Counted from the first letter of the stretch, positions 35,751 to 45,453 are shown. The stretch is DNA of 64,000 nucleotides from Lacrimispora sp. BS-2 (GCF_040207125.1 NZ_CP157940.1:1674001-1738000); one strand, 5' to 3'. Numbers and translations are program-made. Notes: generated by a model from the sequence alone, not told the origin.

Positions 35751-35981
35751 TTATAAAGATTTATCTACCTTATTTTTAGCTTCCGAAAGACTGGCTCCTG
35801 GCCTTTTCCTTTGTTGTTTCATGGGCATTTTGTACTGTGTTTCTGCAAATTTAAAGTGAACAATATCCTCCACATCCATATCCTGTAGCTTATAGTCTTG
35901 ATATCTATCAATTTTATATCCAATAGCACAATGGTATGGGTGAAGATAGCCAAAATCAGGTAATAGGAAATTCTCATGCAT
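35751..35981 (-). CDS. Hypothetical protein, possibly fragment
   Basis: A 76-residue reading (MHENFLLPDFGYLHPYHCAI at the start) with an ordinary soluble composition. Sequence upstream remains open for about 14 more codons in frame without a good start (WHGGVDS just before the Met), suggesting a 5'-truncated gene. No family recognised. Its neighbours are IS remnants and a YdcF gene. Confidence 0.35.
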   Translation of the reverse strand: MHENFLLPDFGYLHPYHCAIGYKIDRYQDYKLQDMDVEDIVHFKFAETQYKMPMKQQRKRPGASLSEAKNKVDKSL

Positions 35982-36178
35982 AGAGTCTACACCACCATGC
36001 CAGCATTTTAAAATTCCTCTGGCAAATCTCCTTTAAAAACGTGAGCCATTTATGTGTATTGCAAGACAGCAATTGCCTCTCATAGATATTCTCAATTTTA
36101 CATTGCTCATAGATTGTCTTTCTCAATAAAGTTATGTTTGTTGAGGAATAGTTCTGCTATCTCTGTATTTTCATGAGA

Positions 36179-37237
36179 TTACAGATTTTGCAAATACCAA
36201 CTCAGTAAATAGCCTGCACCCAATATGAAAAAAGAAGCACCTAAAACAACGACATATTTTCTACGCCAAAATACCAGGTAAGCGATCCATTCACGAACAA
36301 AGGCATTAAGGGAAAAATATAGCTTGGTACGGGAGCCGCGTCCATCGCATAAAATTCCCAGATGCTTGGATAAAAGCAGAGCGCGGAACACATGGTAACG
36401 ATTTGTAACCACCAGCAGATTTCCTATTTCCCCTTGTGCGTCCTGCTGAATCATCTGATAGGAAAATTTTAGATTTTCTTCAGTATTCACAGATTGGGAT
36501 TCTACCAGAATATCCTCTTCAAGAACACCATGCTCTATAGCATAATACTTCATCGCTTCACCCTCCGGGAGGGCCTCATCGCTTCCTTTTCCCCCAGAAA
36601 ACACCAGACGGCTGCCAGGATTCTGATGGTACGCTTCTATTCCTTTTTGAATCCGGCCCGCCAAAAGTGGTGTTACTTCTGTGCCATTTCTCAATCCACT
36701 TCCCAAAACAATGATATACCGGTATATTTTTCGACGGTTTCTCAGCAAATTTAAAAAATTACTTATCGTATACATTGCAAATAAAGAAAGAGTAAAGAAG
36801 AACACAAACGAAAGGTATACATACAAAAAATTGAAGAAATCATTCTCCCATATATCACTCAACATTGGCCAGACCACCAAATATGCGATATAACATACAC
36901 CAAATCCAAGAGAAAGCATATGCGAAAGGGAAAATCCCTCTTTGCGTATTAATTGGATTCCTGAAATCAACATCGTTGTAATGAGCACAAACGGAAACAT
37001 CAAAATTGCGGCTGCAAGTACAACCGCACAAACCACTAAAACGATGCGAACAGGTAAAAATTGTTCAAATGTTACTAGAACAAGAACGCACAGTCCTAAT
37101 ATCGGTAATAGCGCCGCCAGAAATGAAATCCCTAACCAGAGGCTTCTTTTTTCTTTGTGATACTGCCACTCAAACCATGCTGTTCCTGCAATAGCAATCA
37201 ATACAAATGGAATAATAAAAATTAGTTTGTAATTCAT
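36179..37237 (-). CDS. YdcF/SanA-type DUF218 membrane protein
   Basis: A 352-residue protein. The N-terminal half contains about five hydrophobic helices. The DUF218 domain (about 180-315) starts with IIVLGSGLRNGTEVTP and contains LVFSGGKGSDEALPEGEAM, VNTEENLKFS and VVTNRYHVFRAL, the conserved acidic and His residues of the fold. A last membrane segment closes it. Members affect envelope integrity or vancomycin sensitivity in other bacteria; the exact chemistry is unknown. Monocistronic. Confidence 0.85.
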   Translation of the reverse strand: MNYKLIFIIPFVLIAIAGTAWFEWQYHKEKRSLWLGISFLAALLPILGLCVLVLVTFEQFLPVRIVLVVCAVVLAAAILMFPFVLITTMLISGIQLIRKEGFSLSHMLSLGFGVCYIAYLVVWPMLSDIWENDFFNFLYVYLSFVFFFTLSLFAMYTISNFLNLLRNRRKIYRYIIVLGSGLRNGTEVTPLLAGRIQKGIEAYHQNPGSRLVFSGGKGSDEALPEGEAMKYYAIEHGVLEEDILVESQSVNTEENLKFSYQMIQQDAQGEIGNLLVVTNRYHVFRALLLSKHLGILCDGRGSRTKLYFSLNAFVREWIAYLVFWRRKYVVVLGASFFILGAGYLLSWYLQNL

Positions 37238-37443
37238 AATAATCTCCCGGTTCAGTTGTCAGAGTTAATGCCAATTACAACCAACCTCCAGCACAAGTCT
37301 AACTATTTTCTAAATTTTTTAAAAAACTATAAAAACTATTATTACTTGGTGAAATAATAACAGTTCTGCCATCATTTTTCAACTTTTCAAATACCCTTTG
37401 ATTCCTATTGTTTGCATTAATGATATAAGATATTAGCATTATA

Positions 37444-38418
37444 TTATGTTTCTGCAACTCTGCCCATCAGCTCCCGCAGCTGCTCCAGCAGTGCACCGCT
37501 GCCGGCTACGTTGATATTACCGACCTGCATGCAGATCCGTTCCAGACACTCTAATTCCTTTAATTTATACAGCGTTTTATTTTCATCCATTAGCTTTGCC
37601 GTATTCAACAGCGACCGGGTGGAAGCTACTTCTTCTCTCCTGGTAATGACATTAGCCTGAGCTTTCCGCTCGGCGATCAGCACGGTATTCATAATATCCC
37701 GGATCTCTCCCGGTAAGATAATATCCTTAATACCGACAGTCAAAAATTCGATGCAGTAGTCATCCTGTACTTCTTTCAGCTGCTCACAGATAAAACCTGA
37801 GATTTCTTCTTTTTGCTCCAGAATCTTCATCCAAACGATATTTGCCGATATATTCCCTGACTACCAGCTGCACGCAGGCATATATCTGAGCTTCCAGATT
37901 TTTGATGGTCTCAAGCATTCTTTTCACCTGAGTAACTTTGTAAGTACATAACAGATTGACTCTGATACCGATCCGGTCGGCTGTCAGGATTTCCTGGCCG
38001 TTGATCTCTATGGTTCTGGCTTTTAAGTCGACCACCATCTGATTGTCAAAGTACAAAACACCTGTTTCACCCGGTTTAATCTCAACTTTCTTATAATATT
38101 TCAACGGAATATGAGCCAGGCAGGATTTTGTTATCTCTTCCTTCATTTTCGGTTCTCTCATATCCAGCAGCTCATACTCATATCGATTCCAATTGTTCCA
38201 ATACAGATATACCGGCTCGGTCAGCACCTGCTGTACCGTACCATTTGATCGCAGGACACCAATATGCCCCTCCGGAATCCGAATATGTAATACTCTACCG
38301 GCAATGTACCAAAATCGACTGAACCTTCCATTTCTTCAATTACAACTTGATAACCAACCATTCCCGGATACCAGTATTTGCCGCAGTATAAGGTTTTAAT
38401 AAAAATACCGTCCTTCAT
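37444..38418 (-). pseudogene. Slipin/SPFH (band 7) family gene, frameshifted
   Basis: Three overlapping frames together give one slipin-like protein. The N-terminal segment starts MKDGIFIKTLYCGKYW (38418 to about 38221), the SPFH core has PGETGVLYFDNQMVVDL and RIGIRVNLLCTYKV (38227 to about 37800), and the C-terminal coiled region has DIILPGEIRDIMNTVLIAER and KANVITRREE-like text to 37444. Breaks lie near 38225 and 37810. Slipins are membrane microdomain scaffolds. No membrane hairpin is obvious at the N-terminus. Probably inactive unless sequencing errors explain both shifts. Confidence 0.7.
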
Positions 38419-38439
38419 TAGAAAACCACATTAGTTGTT

Positions 38440-38691
38440 ATGGAGATTTTAGACGAGCGTAATGCACTGGAAAGAACCATGCTCCACTTTTCCTGCTATC
38501 AGAAAAAAGTCGAAAGAGTAGATGAAACAGGTAAGTATCGCTGTTCCATCTACTACGACAAAACCAGGGAAACCGAGCTGCTAATTCAGGTGCTGGCATT
38601 TGGCCCATTGGTGCGGGTGCTGGGACCAGTTTCCTTTCTGAATCAGGTTAAGGAGCGGGTTCGCCGGCAGCAAATACTAAACCCACCATAA
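38440..38691 (+). pseudogene. C-terminal fragment of a WYL-domain transcriptional regulator
   Basis: An 83-residue piece matching the end of WYL regulators: HFSCYQKKVERVDETGKYRC, YYDKTRETELLIQVLAFGP and VRVLGPVSFLNQVKERVRRQ. The N-terminal HTH and most of the WYL fold are absent. It lies back to back with the broken slipin gene, so both look like leftovers of one rearranged locus. Confidence 0.7.
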
Positions 38692-38884
38692 AACAAGTAT
38701 TATCTATCATAAGTATAAATTTACATAGTGTTATTGATGGACGAGGGACAGTAAACATCCCGTCAAAACAATCAATTATAGGGATAAGTATACCTTCACT
38801 TTACTCCCCCCCTCGTCTACGGGATCATATTTCCAGTCCGAGGCCAAAACACGCCAAATGCATTGGACCTTGGCGGGATACTTC

Positions 38885-39508
38885 TTAGTCCTCAATCCTT
38901 ATCCGATACCAGTTTTCTTTTATCCTTATATCGGTTCTGTCTTCATAATCATATTCCATCAATAACTTTGTATCAATCCGGTCGTCCTCGGAATAAACCA
39001 TAAATTCAGAAGCTCCAAAACGAATTGCATATTGCAGAAAAGCCACATCCTCATGACCAGCTTCGCCACCTACAGAAAAAGCAGTACCTTTTTCTATCTC
39101 TCCCCTGTGAATTTTATCTACAACAGTTTGATACCTGCTAATCTGCAAATCGGTTTTAAAATCTGACAGCAAAGGAGATATGTATGGCTCAACAAACCAT
39201 CCGCACGCAATTAACCCGATGGAAATCAAGACAGACAGCAGGCTGTTTCTAAAATATATTTTCTGTTTCCGATACCGAATCGCCTGTACGATAGTTATTA
39301 AAGACAGCATGGGAACAAATAAAACAGATGTAAGCAAGGTTAGAGTAGTCAGAAGTACTGCAAGCATACTGACTGCTGTAAAAACAAGTGATAAACTGTG
39401 TACAATTGCAAAGCATAACAGGATGATTCCCGGAATAGAGTATGCTTTTTCTTTTTGTAATGGTTTTGTATAAGAACCCTCTTGAAAACTAATCTTCATT
39501 CCACCCAT
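38885..39508 (-). CDS. Hypothetical membrane protein
   Basis: A 207-residue protein with three or four hydrophobic helices between residues about 25 and 125 (IPGIILLCFAIVHSLSLVFT; a second through SVLFVPMLSLITIV; SLLSVLISIGLIACGWFVEP) and a soluble C-terminal part of about 80 residues with many acidic residues. No family recognised. The longer start MGGMKISFQ could be replaced by MKISFQEGS three codons on. Not clearly linked to neighbours. Confidence 0.55.
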   Translation of the reverse strand: MGGMKISFQEGSYTKPLQKEKAYSIPGIILLCFAIVHSLSLVFTAVSMLAVLLTTLTLLTSVLFVPMLSLITIVQAIRYRKQKIYFRNSLLSVLISIGLIACGWFVEPYISPLLSDFKTDLQISRYQTVVDKIHRGEIEKGTAFSVGGEAGHEDVAFLQYAIRFGASEFMVYSEDDRIDTKLLMEYDYEDRTDIRIKENWYRIRIED

Positions 39509-39685
39509 TCTCGCCCCGTCAGTGTATTTTAGTTCTTATATCTGGTATTAAATTCATCATAATATAAGCTCCATTAATTTAAAATTTGTCGGTTTCCTGT
39601 TATGCTCATAATCCATGGTTGTGTATTTTCTTCCTGATTCCATTGCGCTCAAATTTTCAAACCATATAAATATAATATATCAAAA

Positions 39686-40447
39686 TTATCCCAAAGTCTT
39701 TAAAAAAATATCATTTAGACTTTTCCATTCACGCTTTCTATCATCTGCAATGCCTTCCACATAGTTTTTTTGTCTTCCTATTTCACTGATAATAAAATCC
39801 CGGATAATAGGAATCTGCACACCTTTTTCTCGTTCGTCGCTCCTTTTTTTGATTTCCAGCAACTCATTAATTCCATTACGCAGTTCTGCCGGCATATCCA
39901 TTTTCATAAGATCATCAAATAATACTGGTGGCGGACATTGACATTCCTGTATGTATTTTCCTGCAAGCAGCGGCCTTAAAGCATAAAAATACTTCTTATA
40001 TTTTACCGACTCTTCCTGTAAATACCGGTTATACGTACTATTTGCAGTTCCGTAATAATGATATGCTGCCACTTTCACAGAAAAGTAGTTTTTTGCCTCA
40101 TCATATATCTGTTTCCATAATTCTGTCGTCTTATATACAATCGGGGATTTACTCCATTCAAATAAAGTCGCATTTCCCCCGTAAAACTGTTTTAATACTT
40201 TCTTTAAATCCCAACCATTGATATCCAGCACTTCATCAAGCTGCCATTCTATAACATCCCTTGATTCATTGAGCTTAAGATAATCTTCTTTTCTTCTGAC
40301 ATAAATAAATCGCACATCATAATCACTATCCGGTAAAGCAAATCCCCACGCTCGACTCCCTGATTCCACCGCATGCAGTACAATCACATTTTCATTCTTT
40401 TCAATTTCTAATAACTTTTGTTCAATTTCTTTTGTAATATCACACAT
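39686..40447 (-). CDS. RlaP-type predicted nucleotidyltransferase
   Basis: A 253-residue DNA polymerase beta-superfamily nucleotidyltransferase, of the kind annotated RlaP (RNA ligase associated). The active-site signature GSRAWGFALPDSDYDVRF combines the GS motif and the DxD metal ligands (about residues 30-47). TLFEWSKSPIVY follows as in the family. Its start overlaps the stop of the upstream gene by one base (TAATG), so the two nucleotidyltransferases are translated together. Substrate unknown; in other genomes the family is linked to RNA repair or end modification. Confidence 0.75.
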   Translation of the reverse strand: MCDITKEIEQKLLEIEKNENVIVLHAVESGSRAWGFALPDSDYDVRFIYVRRKEDYLKLNESRDVIEWQLDEVLDINGWDLKKVLKQFYGGNATLFEWSKSPIVYKTTELWKQIYDEAKNYFSVKVAAYHYYGTANSTYNRYLQEESVKYKKYFYALRPLLAGKYIQECQCPPPVLFDDLMKMDMPAELRNGINELLEIKKRSDEREKGVQIPIIRDFIISEIGRQKNYVEGIADDRKREWKSLNDIFLKTLG

Positions 40448-41469
40448 TAATAATCACCCTCTATTACTCTTTTGTTAATATACTCCACAAACGCCTCTAC
40501 TTTTTCCATATCCGGATTATCTGGTAAAACACTTACTTGAACCGCCCTTTTAAGCCGCCCCTCGTAATCAGCAAGTATATCATAAAATTCTATGTCAAAT
40601 GTCCCATCCTCTCGTTGAAACCCACCATTTCTTATCTTCATAAGCAAATCCAGGTCATTGCTCCGATTCGTATTTATTTCACCTTTTTCCAAGATATCTA
40701 TCGCCATCATAAACAATCGGATTAAATGCATGGCGTGCTTATTCAAATGATTATCATCCTTTTTCTTATTACGTTTTCCTATCTTATCATAATCCCTCAC
40801 AACATTATGCATGACAGACCACATATTTTCATAATCACGAAGCGGTAAATGTTTATAGACCGCATCCACAAAAATTTCCGTATCCAATTCCGGGTTTTCA
40901 GCCTTATCTATGTAAAGATGTATACTTCCTCTATCGAAACTGGCATAACGTCTCTGAAAGTCCTCCAATGCATTTTTGACCGAATTTAATATATGTCTCT
41001 CCTTTTCTGTCTGCGGCATGGAATCCCTGGCTATCGCATTTTGGAGGCGTCTCAGCTGTGCACTGGCATATCCCCCAAAGGATTTTGCTGCCCGTTTTGA
41101 TAGAAAAATCCCCGTATTATCAAGAAGTTCCTGACCCAATTTCGTCTTTATCAGATACTGCTCTTCGTCTAGTCCAAGAATCTCACAAGTGTTTGGATTA
41201 CACTCAAGCAGCAGCTTCACTATCTTATTAAATGCATAAATCACTGTATCCGTTTTTCCATCCTCATACTGCTCAAATTCAGTTAAGCCAATAAGATCAG
41301 ATGGCATATTCAAGGTAATACCCCGAAAATCAATATCACTATCCCCGTTATTTGTACCATAAGCATAACTTCCACCCAGACCAAGAAGGATAATTCTATT
41401 CCCTAACCTTTCATGTTCTCTAAGGAAATTATATTCACTTGTATTCATTAGCTTTTTGAAATCTTTCAT
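40447..41469 (-). CDS. RlaP-superfamily nucleotidyltransferase, partner of 39686-40447
   Basis: A 340-residue protein with the nucleotidyltransferase signature GLGGSYAYGTNNGDSDIDFRG (trim: GS at about 34, DSDID at about 44-48). The central region is helical (RLQNAIARDSMPQTEK, NKHAMHLIRLFMMAIDILEKG). It shares the superfamily with the next gene but is longer and not a close copy. A two-gene operon of paired nucleotidyltransferases is notable. No RNA ligase gene lies beside it. Confidence 0.7.
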   Translation of the reverse strand: MKDFKKLMNTSEYNFLREHERLGNRIILLGLGGSYAYGTNNGDSDIDFRGITLNMPSDLIGLTEFEQYEDGKTDTVIYAFNKIVKLLLECNPNTCEILGLDEEQYLIKTKLGQELLDNTGIFLSKRAAKSFGGYASAQLRRLQNAIARDSMPQTEKERHILNSVKNALEDFQRRYASFDRGSIHLYIDKAENPELDTEIFVDAVYKHLPLRDYENMWSVMHNVVRDYDKIGKRNKKKDDNHLNKHAMHLIRLFMMAIDILEKGEINTNRSNDLDLLMKIRNGGFQREDGTFDIEFYDILADYEGRLKRAVQVSVLPDNPDMEKVEAFVEYINKRVIEGDY

Positions 41470-42657
41470 GTTCTCTCCCCCAGCATTCTATTTAAGCCAC
41501 TACTTCCTTAATTCTAATTATTCACCCAAAATTCTGAAAGTCCGTTGTTTACCGCTCTTTCCGGCTTAGCAGTCAAACGGTTTCCACATTCCTCGCTGAG
41601 ATGATTCTGATGCCTGGAGGGCGTGATCGGACCCTAGCTGGATCGATCGGGGCGGGATCCTGAAGTCTGGCAACATTATATTTCTTCTTCACCAATGGAT
41701 TTTCATTTATTCTTTTTATTGTCTATCTAATATTAAAAAAATAAATTTAAAAAGAGATATATGAAAAATACACAATATAATCCTAATGTTAATATCCCTT
41801 AAATAAATTATTGTCTACGAAGAGCATTCCAGCTGTAAACGTAATTACCGGAAAAAATATATACTCACAAAATAACCCTAAGGCGCTGTTTTTATGCCCG
41901 GAGAGGTTACCTCCTAAAATGCAGGGCCTTTGTCAACACCTTAAACTTGGCTCAAAATCCTTCATACGCTTATTAACATGATGAAAATCGAGTGTATGAA
42001 GATTCCTGCTTATTTTCTTTTCCTGGATCAGGACATGGGCTATGATGACGCTTGACTTTTCAAACATCTCTAAAACTTTCGAAACGTTTTAACAGCTTTC
42101 GAAGCTTTCGGTTCATAATATATGTACATATGCCCTGTTGCTGGATAAAGTCCATGTGACGTGTGCAGACGCCGCCAAAATATGCCTCTATCTGGCAATT
42201 AGTTTTCTCATATTCTTTTTTTCTCCTTTGATTTTGTGCTTTTTCCCAAAAGATTTACGTGTAGTATTTACTGTACAAGTATAGCATTTTTCGTTAATTT
42301 TTTAAATTAAATTTTTAACCTTTCTTATAAAATCAGCAAAAACTCAAATTTAATGGGCGTTTTATCGACATTTTATCTTCTCATATGGTAAAGTAAAACT
42401 ATATATTGGAATTAATTGTCATCCAATTTTATAAAATATAGGTGCTGTTAAGGATTTTTGCAAATTTTTTAGACATTTGGTTAACGGAAAGTTAACCGGC
42501 TATGTGATCGGGCATGGATGATACCAAGAGGTACAGAAAAATCAAAAGATGCAGAATTTAAAAGAGGAAAATGAAATAACAGCAAGTAAAATCAAGCAGC
42601 AATCTCTCTATTTCTTTATAATAAATGCAGGGTGATTGAAACGAGGTGAATAAACAA
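41470..42657. other. Long gene-poor spacer with probable IS scars
   Basis: Nearly 1.2 kb without a convincing gene. At about 41570-41680 there is a GC-rich patch unlike its surroundings, with an open minus-strand fragment I cannot assign. GACGCTTGACTTTTC at about 42048-42062 resembles the TATGCTTGACTTTTC found after the IS110 copy at about 56049, suggesting a second IS110 right-end scar. From about 42250 the sequence is AT-rich and should hold the promoter of the AraC gene. Confidence 0.35.
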
Positions 42658-43623
42658 ATGTACGAGTGGCAGAAACAAATTCAAATAATCGTTGATGAAA
42701 TTGACAAATGTATTAAAAGTTATAATGACGAAGCCTTGACACTACGCTTTCTTTCTCGCAGGCTGGGTTATTCCGAATTTTATACAACGAGAAAATTCAA
42801 AGAAATATCGGGTATGCAATTTAGGGATTATCTGCGGCATAGAAAATTAGCCTTTGCACTAAAAGAGGTTCGGGATAGTGAAAAAAGCCTTTTAGATATT
42901 GCTTTTGATTATGGTTTTTCATCACATGAAGCTTTTACCAGAGCTTTTAAGGGAACATATGGTGTCACTCCAAGTGAATACCGAAAAAAGCCTAAGCCTG
43001 TCGTTCTTCGTACAAAAATAAACCCTTTCGACCGCTACTTTTTAGGATTAGGAGAGATTGGAATGATGAAATCTACAGATAATGTTAAAATTTATTTTGT
43101 AACCATTCCCGCACACAAATTTTTGCACATTAAAAACTATGAAAGTAATGGGTATTGGGATTTTTGGCAAAAGCAAAGTCTTATTCCTGGACAGGACTAC
43201 GAAACAATTTGCGGATTACTCGATAGTATCAAGGGCAAATTAGATGACGATGGCGGAAGCGAACCTAACTGCGGAAGCGGTCAGATTATGGCGTACATTA
43301 ACGACCCAAACGGTAGGCTCTGCGACTGGGGTATTCCGCGTACAGAGTGTTGGGGTGTACGACTTCCTTTTGATTATAAAGGGGAAGTGCCACCGCAAAT
43401 GCTTATGGCTGATATTCCCGAAGCCGAGTATATTGTTTTTGAACATGGGCCATTCGATTATGAGCAGGAAAATCGTAGTGTAGAGGAAAAGATTGAAAAG
43501 GCAATGGCAACTTTTGATTTTGCAGGCACTGGTTACTGCTTTGATACTTCCCCCGGCAGATTAATTTACTTTTATTTTAATCCAGAACGGTTTTTTAAGT
43601 ATATCAGACCAGTGCGGAAGTAA
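42658..43623 (+). CDS. AraC-family regulator with GyrI-like effector domain
   Basis: About 321 residues. An N-terminal AraC DNA-binding domain has two helix-turn-helix units (LRFLSRRLGYSEFYTTRKFK; LDIAFDYGFSSHEAFTRAFK; YGVTPSEYR). A C-terminal GyrI-like ligand-binding domain follows (KIYFVTIPAHKFLHIKNYES, CWGVRLPFDYKG, EYIVFEHGPFDYEQ). Such Rob/BmrR-like proteins respond to hydrophobic drugs. I choose ATG 42658, nine bases after GAGGTG; a GTG at 42646 is possible. Its last 34 codons and downstream flank are duplicated at 44632-44812. Confidence 0.85.
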   Translation: MYEWQKQIQIIVDEIDKCIKSYNDEALTLRFLSRRLGYSEFYTTRKFKEISGMQFRDYLRHRKLAFALKEVRDSEKSLLDIAFDYGFSSHEAFTRAFKGTYGVTPSEYRKKPKPVVLRTKINPFDRYFLGLGEIGMMKSTDNVKIYFVTIPAHKFLHIKNYESNGYWDFWQKQSLIPGQDYETICGLLDSIKGKLDDDGGSEPNCGSGQIMAYINDPNGRLCDWGIPRTECWGVRLPFDYKGEVPPQMLMADIPEAEYIVFEHGPFDYEQENRSVEEKIEKAMATFDFAGTGYCFDTSPGRLIYFYFNPERFFKYIRPVRK

Positions 43624-43697
43624 ATAAAATTAACTTCCTATCCATTACACAGACGCTAATGAAGAAATCAAATAGAACATTAAGTAATGTATACACT

Positions 43698-43741
43698 TGC
43701 CGCCATAACAACGGTAATAAAAAACCGTTGTTATGGCGGCA
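43698..43741. repeat. Perfect 18-bp inverted repeat after the AraC gene
   Basis: Arms at 43698-43715 and 43724-43741 (TGCCGCCATAACAACGGT and its exact complement) with an 8-base A-rich loop. No T-run follows on the plus strand. The minus-strand loop is T-rich. Too perfect for chance; a terminator variant or small mobile hairpin. Confidence 0.6.
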
Positions 43742-43809
43742 GGATAGCTATGCGTCTGTACAAAATGCAGTAGCCTAACGGCGGTTTTGCCTCTATGGCT
43801 AGATGAACT

Positions 43810-43880
43810 TTCACACAACAAACATACACCAACCTGTCCATGTAAAAATCAATGATCTTCATTGCTGCTATTTGAGAATA
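43810..43880 (-). pseudogene. RlmD/TrmA-type RNA methyltransferase fragment (copy 1)
   Basis: The minus strand reads MKIIDFYMDRLVYVCC, corresponding to the VDRIVYVSCKP region of RNA uracil-C5 methyltransferases. About 46 bases around 43845-43890 recur at 48466-48512. Isolated short remnant. Confidence 0.4.
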
Positions 43881-43946
43881 TAAGAAAGGATTAACTCAAG
43901 AGGAACTATCAAAAAAATAGGTATTGCCGTAAAATCAGTACTGAAT

Positions 43947-44441
43947 TTAGCAGTCGCAGCCATTATCGGTAACAATGGCGCTGAGTGTTGCACCACCGAT
44001 AATAGGACTGACATCAAACGTAACTACAACCAGATAGGTGCAGCAGTCATTCATACAGGAATCGCAACCACAATCACATACATTAAAATTAAATGAATCA
44101 GCTATAGTTGCAAAAACTGTTGTGGAATATTCATATATTCCGCCAACTGGAATGAGAGCCAGCTGATCTGAACACTCTTTGAAGATTTGAAATCTATAGC
44201 TGCCTATTAAACCTATAACAATATTCGCAGCAAATGAAAGCAGGATACAGGGATGCTCATATTCTGAAGTATCAATCTGTAATGAAGCAATCGTACGCGT
44301 TATACCTACTCCAGTAAAATAAGGAAATACAACAAATCCTGGACTTCCGCATCTTAATGCAGTTGGGGTTGATTTTTCTTGTTTCTTCTCACAACAGTCA
44401 TCGCAGTAGTACTCACATTCACATTCACATTCATAATTCAT
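43947..44441 (-). CDS. DUF4489-like cysteine-rich protein
   Basis: A 164-residue protein. The N-terminus is strikingly acidic and cysteine-rich (MNYECECECEYYCDDCCEKK), followed by a beta-rich domain (GSPGFVVFPYFTGVGITRTI, ANIVIGLIGSYRFQIFKECS) and a second cysteine cluster (VCDCGCDSCMNDCC). This fits DUF4489, found in spore-forming Clostridia and suspected to be surface or spore-coat material. Disulfide or metal cross-linking is plausible. It lies between the two copies of an AraC gene end, as if inserted or as the result of a duplication. Confidence 0.65.
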   Translation of the reverse strand: MNYECECECEYYCDDCCEKKQEKSTPTALRCGSPGFVVFPYFTGVGITRTIASLQIDTSEYEHPCILLSFAANIVIGLIGSYRFQIFKECSDQLALIPVGGIYEYSTTVFATIADSFNFNVCDCGCDSCMNDCCTYLVVVTFDVSPIIGGATLSAIVTDNGCDC

Positions 44442-44631
44442 ATAAAAATCTCCATTGTTTAGGAATTATATTTGATAACAAATTTAATAATTTTTACCTG
44501 CATCTTATACATTATTATATTACGTTAATTTTAGAATTGTGAGCAACTCAGGATAAATGTTTTTTTAAATGGCATCCTTATGAATATATCAGGGCTAAAA
44601 GTCCTGCTTGTCCTCGAAGCTTATACTATCC

Positions 44632-44812
44632 CAGGTGCTGGTTACTGCTTTGATACTTCCCCCGGTAGAATAATTTACTTTTATTTTAATCCGGAACGGT
44701 TTTTTAAGTATATCAGACCAGTTCGGAAGTAAATAAAATTAATTTCCTATCCACTATACAGACGCTAATGAAAAAATTAAATAGAACCTTAAGTAAGTAC
44801 ACATTTGCCTCT
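44632..44812 (+). repeat. Duplicate of the AraC gene 3' end and flank
   Basis: This stretch matches 43523-43700 at high identity (offset about 1109 bp). It preserves the last codons in frame (GYCFDTSPGR, FNPERFFKYIRPVRK, stop) and the downstream flank. The rest of the second gene copy is missing. Remnant of a tandem paralogue or a duplication with DUF4489 inside. The surrounding 44442-44994 holds otherwise only a hairpin (about 44822-44850, ATGGCG/CGCCAT arms then a T-rich tail). Confidence 0.8.
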
Positions 44813-44994
44813 TTTAAGGATATGGCGGTATCTTAGGAGGTATCGCCATGTTCTTTTTGATTTTGTATTATGCAAGGACCAAACAGAAAATAAATGTTAT
44901 GCCTGATTGAGGTTTTCTCAGCCGGCATTTCTGGGTTTATAGAGCCTCGCTGCCGTTCTCGGCCTCCGTTCTTTTAATTTCAGGAAAATTCAAA

Positions 44995-45145
44995 TTATCT
45001 GTTCTCTGTAACTCCTGTAACATACGCAACCAACGGCTCCATTGTTGATTGATCCGTAAAATCAATCTGTTTGCCATACATTTCTAACATTGCTTTATCT
45101 TCTTCACTTCGCTCAAATATCGGTTTCTTTTCAACCGACTTTTTG
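44995..45145 (-). pseudogene. C-terminal fragment of an unidentified protein
   Basis: Forty-nine codons on the minus strand end in a stop at 44995 (EKKPIFERSEEDKAMLEMYG, then DFTDQSTMEPLVAYVTG). Codon use looks real, but the frame beyond 45145 becomes the reverse of an ABC ATPase gene. So an unrelated gene tail is joined here to a foreign segment. Family not recognised. Confidence 0.4.
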
Positions 45146-45453
45146 TGGCTGATGTGGAGCAGCTTGTCCTCGACGAACCCACAACCGGCCTCGATCCGCT
45201 GATGGAGGGCGTATTCCAGCAGTGCGTCAAGGAGATGCGGACTGCGGGAAAGACAGTGTTTCTCTACAGCCACATTCTTTCGGAAGTGGAAGCCGTTTGC
45301 GACCAAATAGGCATCATCCGTGGAGGAAAAATGATTGAAGAATGCAGTATGGAAGAACTGAAAGCACTCATCCATCAACAGGAACCGCCTACGTTGGAAG
45401 CGTTATTCTTGAACTACTACAAGAGGGATGCCGAAAGGGGGCGCTTAAAGTGA
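45145..45453 (+). pseudogene. ABC transporter ATP-binding protein, C-terminal fragment
   Basis: Begins inside the gene at the Walker B/D-loop (QLVLDEPTTGLDPLMEGVF) and continues through the H-loop (VFLYSHILSEVEAVCDQIG) to the natural end. Walker A, Q-loop and signature are missing. Its stop overlaps the start of the permease gene as TGATG. GC content and codon use are clearly higher than in the neighbours, which suggests transfer. Cannot be functional alone. Confidence 0.8.

Noticed and set aside
37444..38418. Three separate small genes in the slipin region
   Set aside because: The three readings join into one slipin-like protein in the right order, so frameshift of one gene is simpler.
45145..45378. 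Minus-strand frame continuing through the ABC ATPase segment as one 127-residue gene
   Set aside because: Only its last 49 codons (44995-45145) look real; the rest is the reverse complement of clear ABC ATPase coding sequence.
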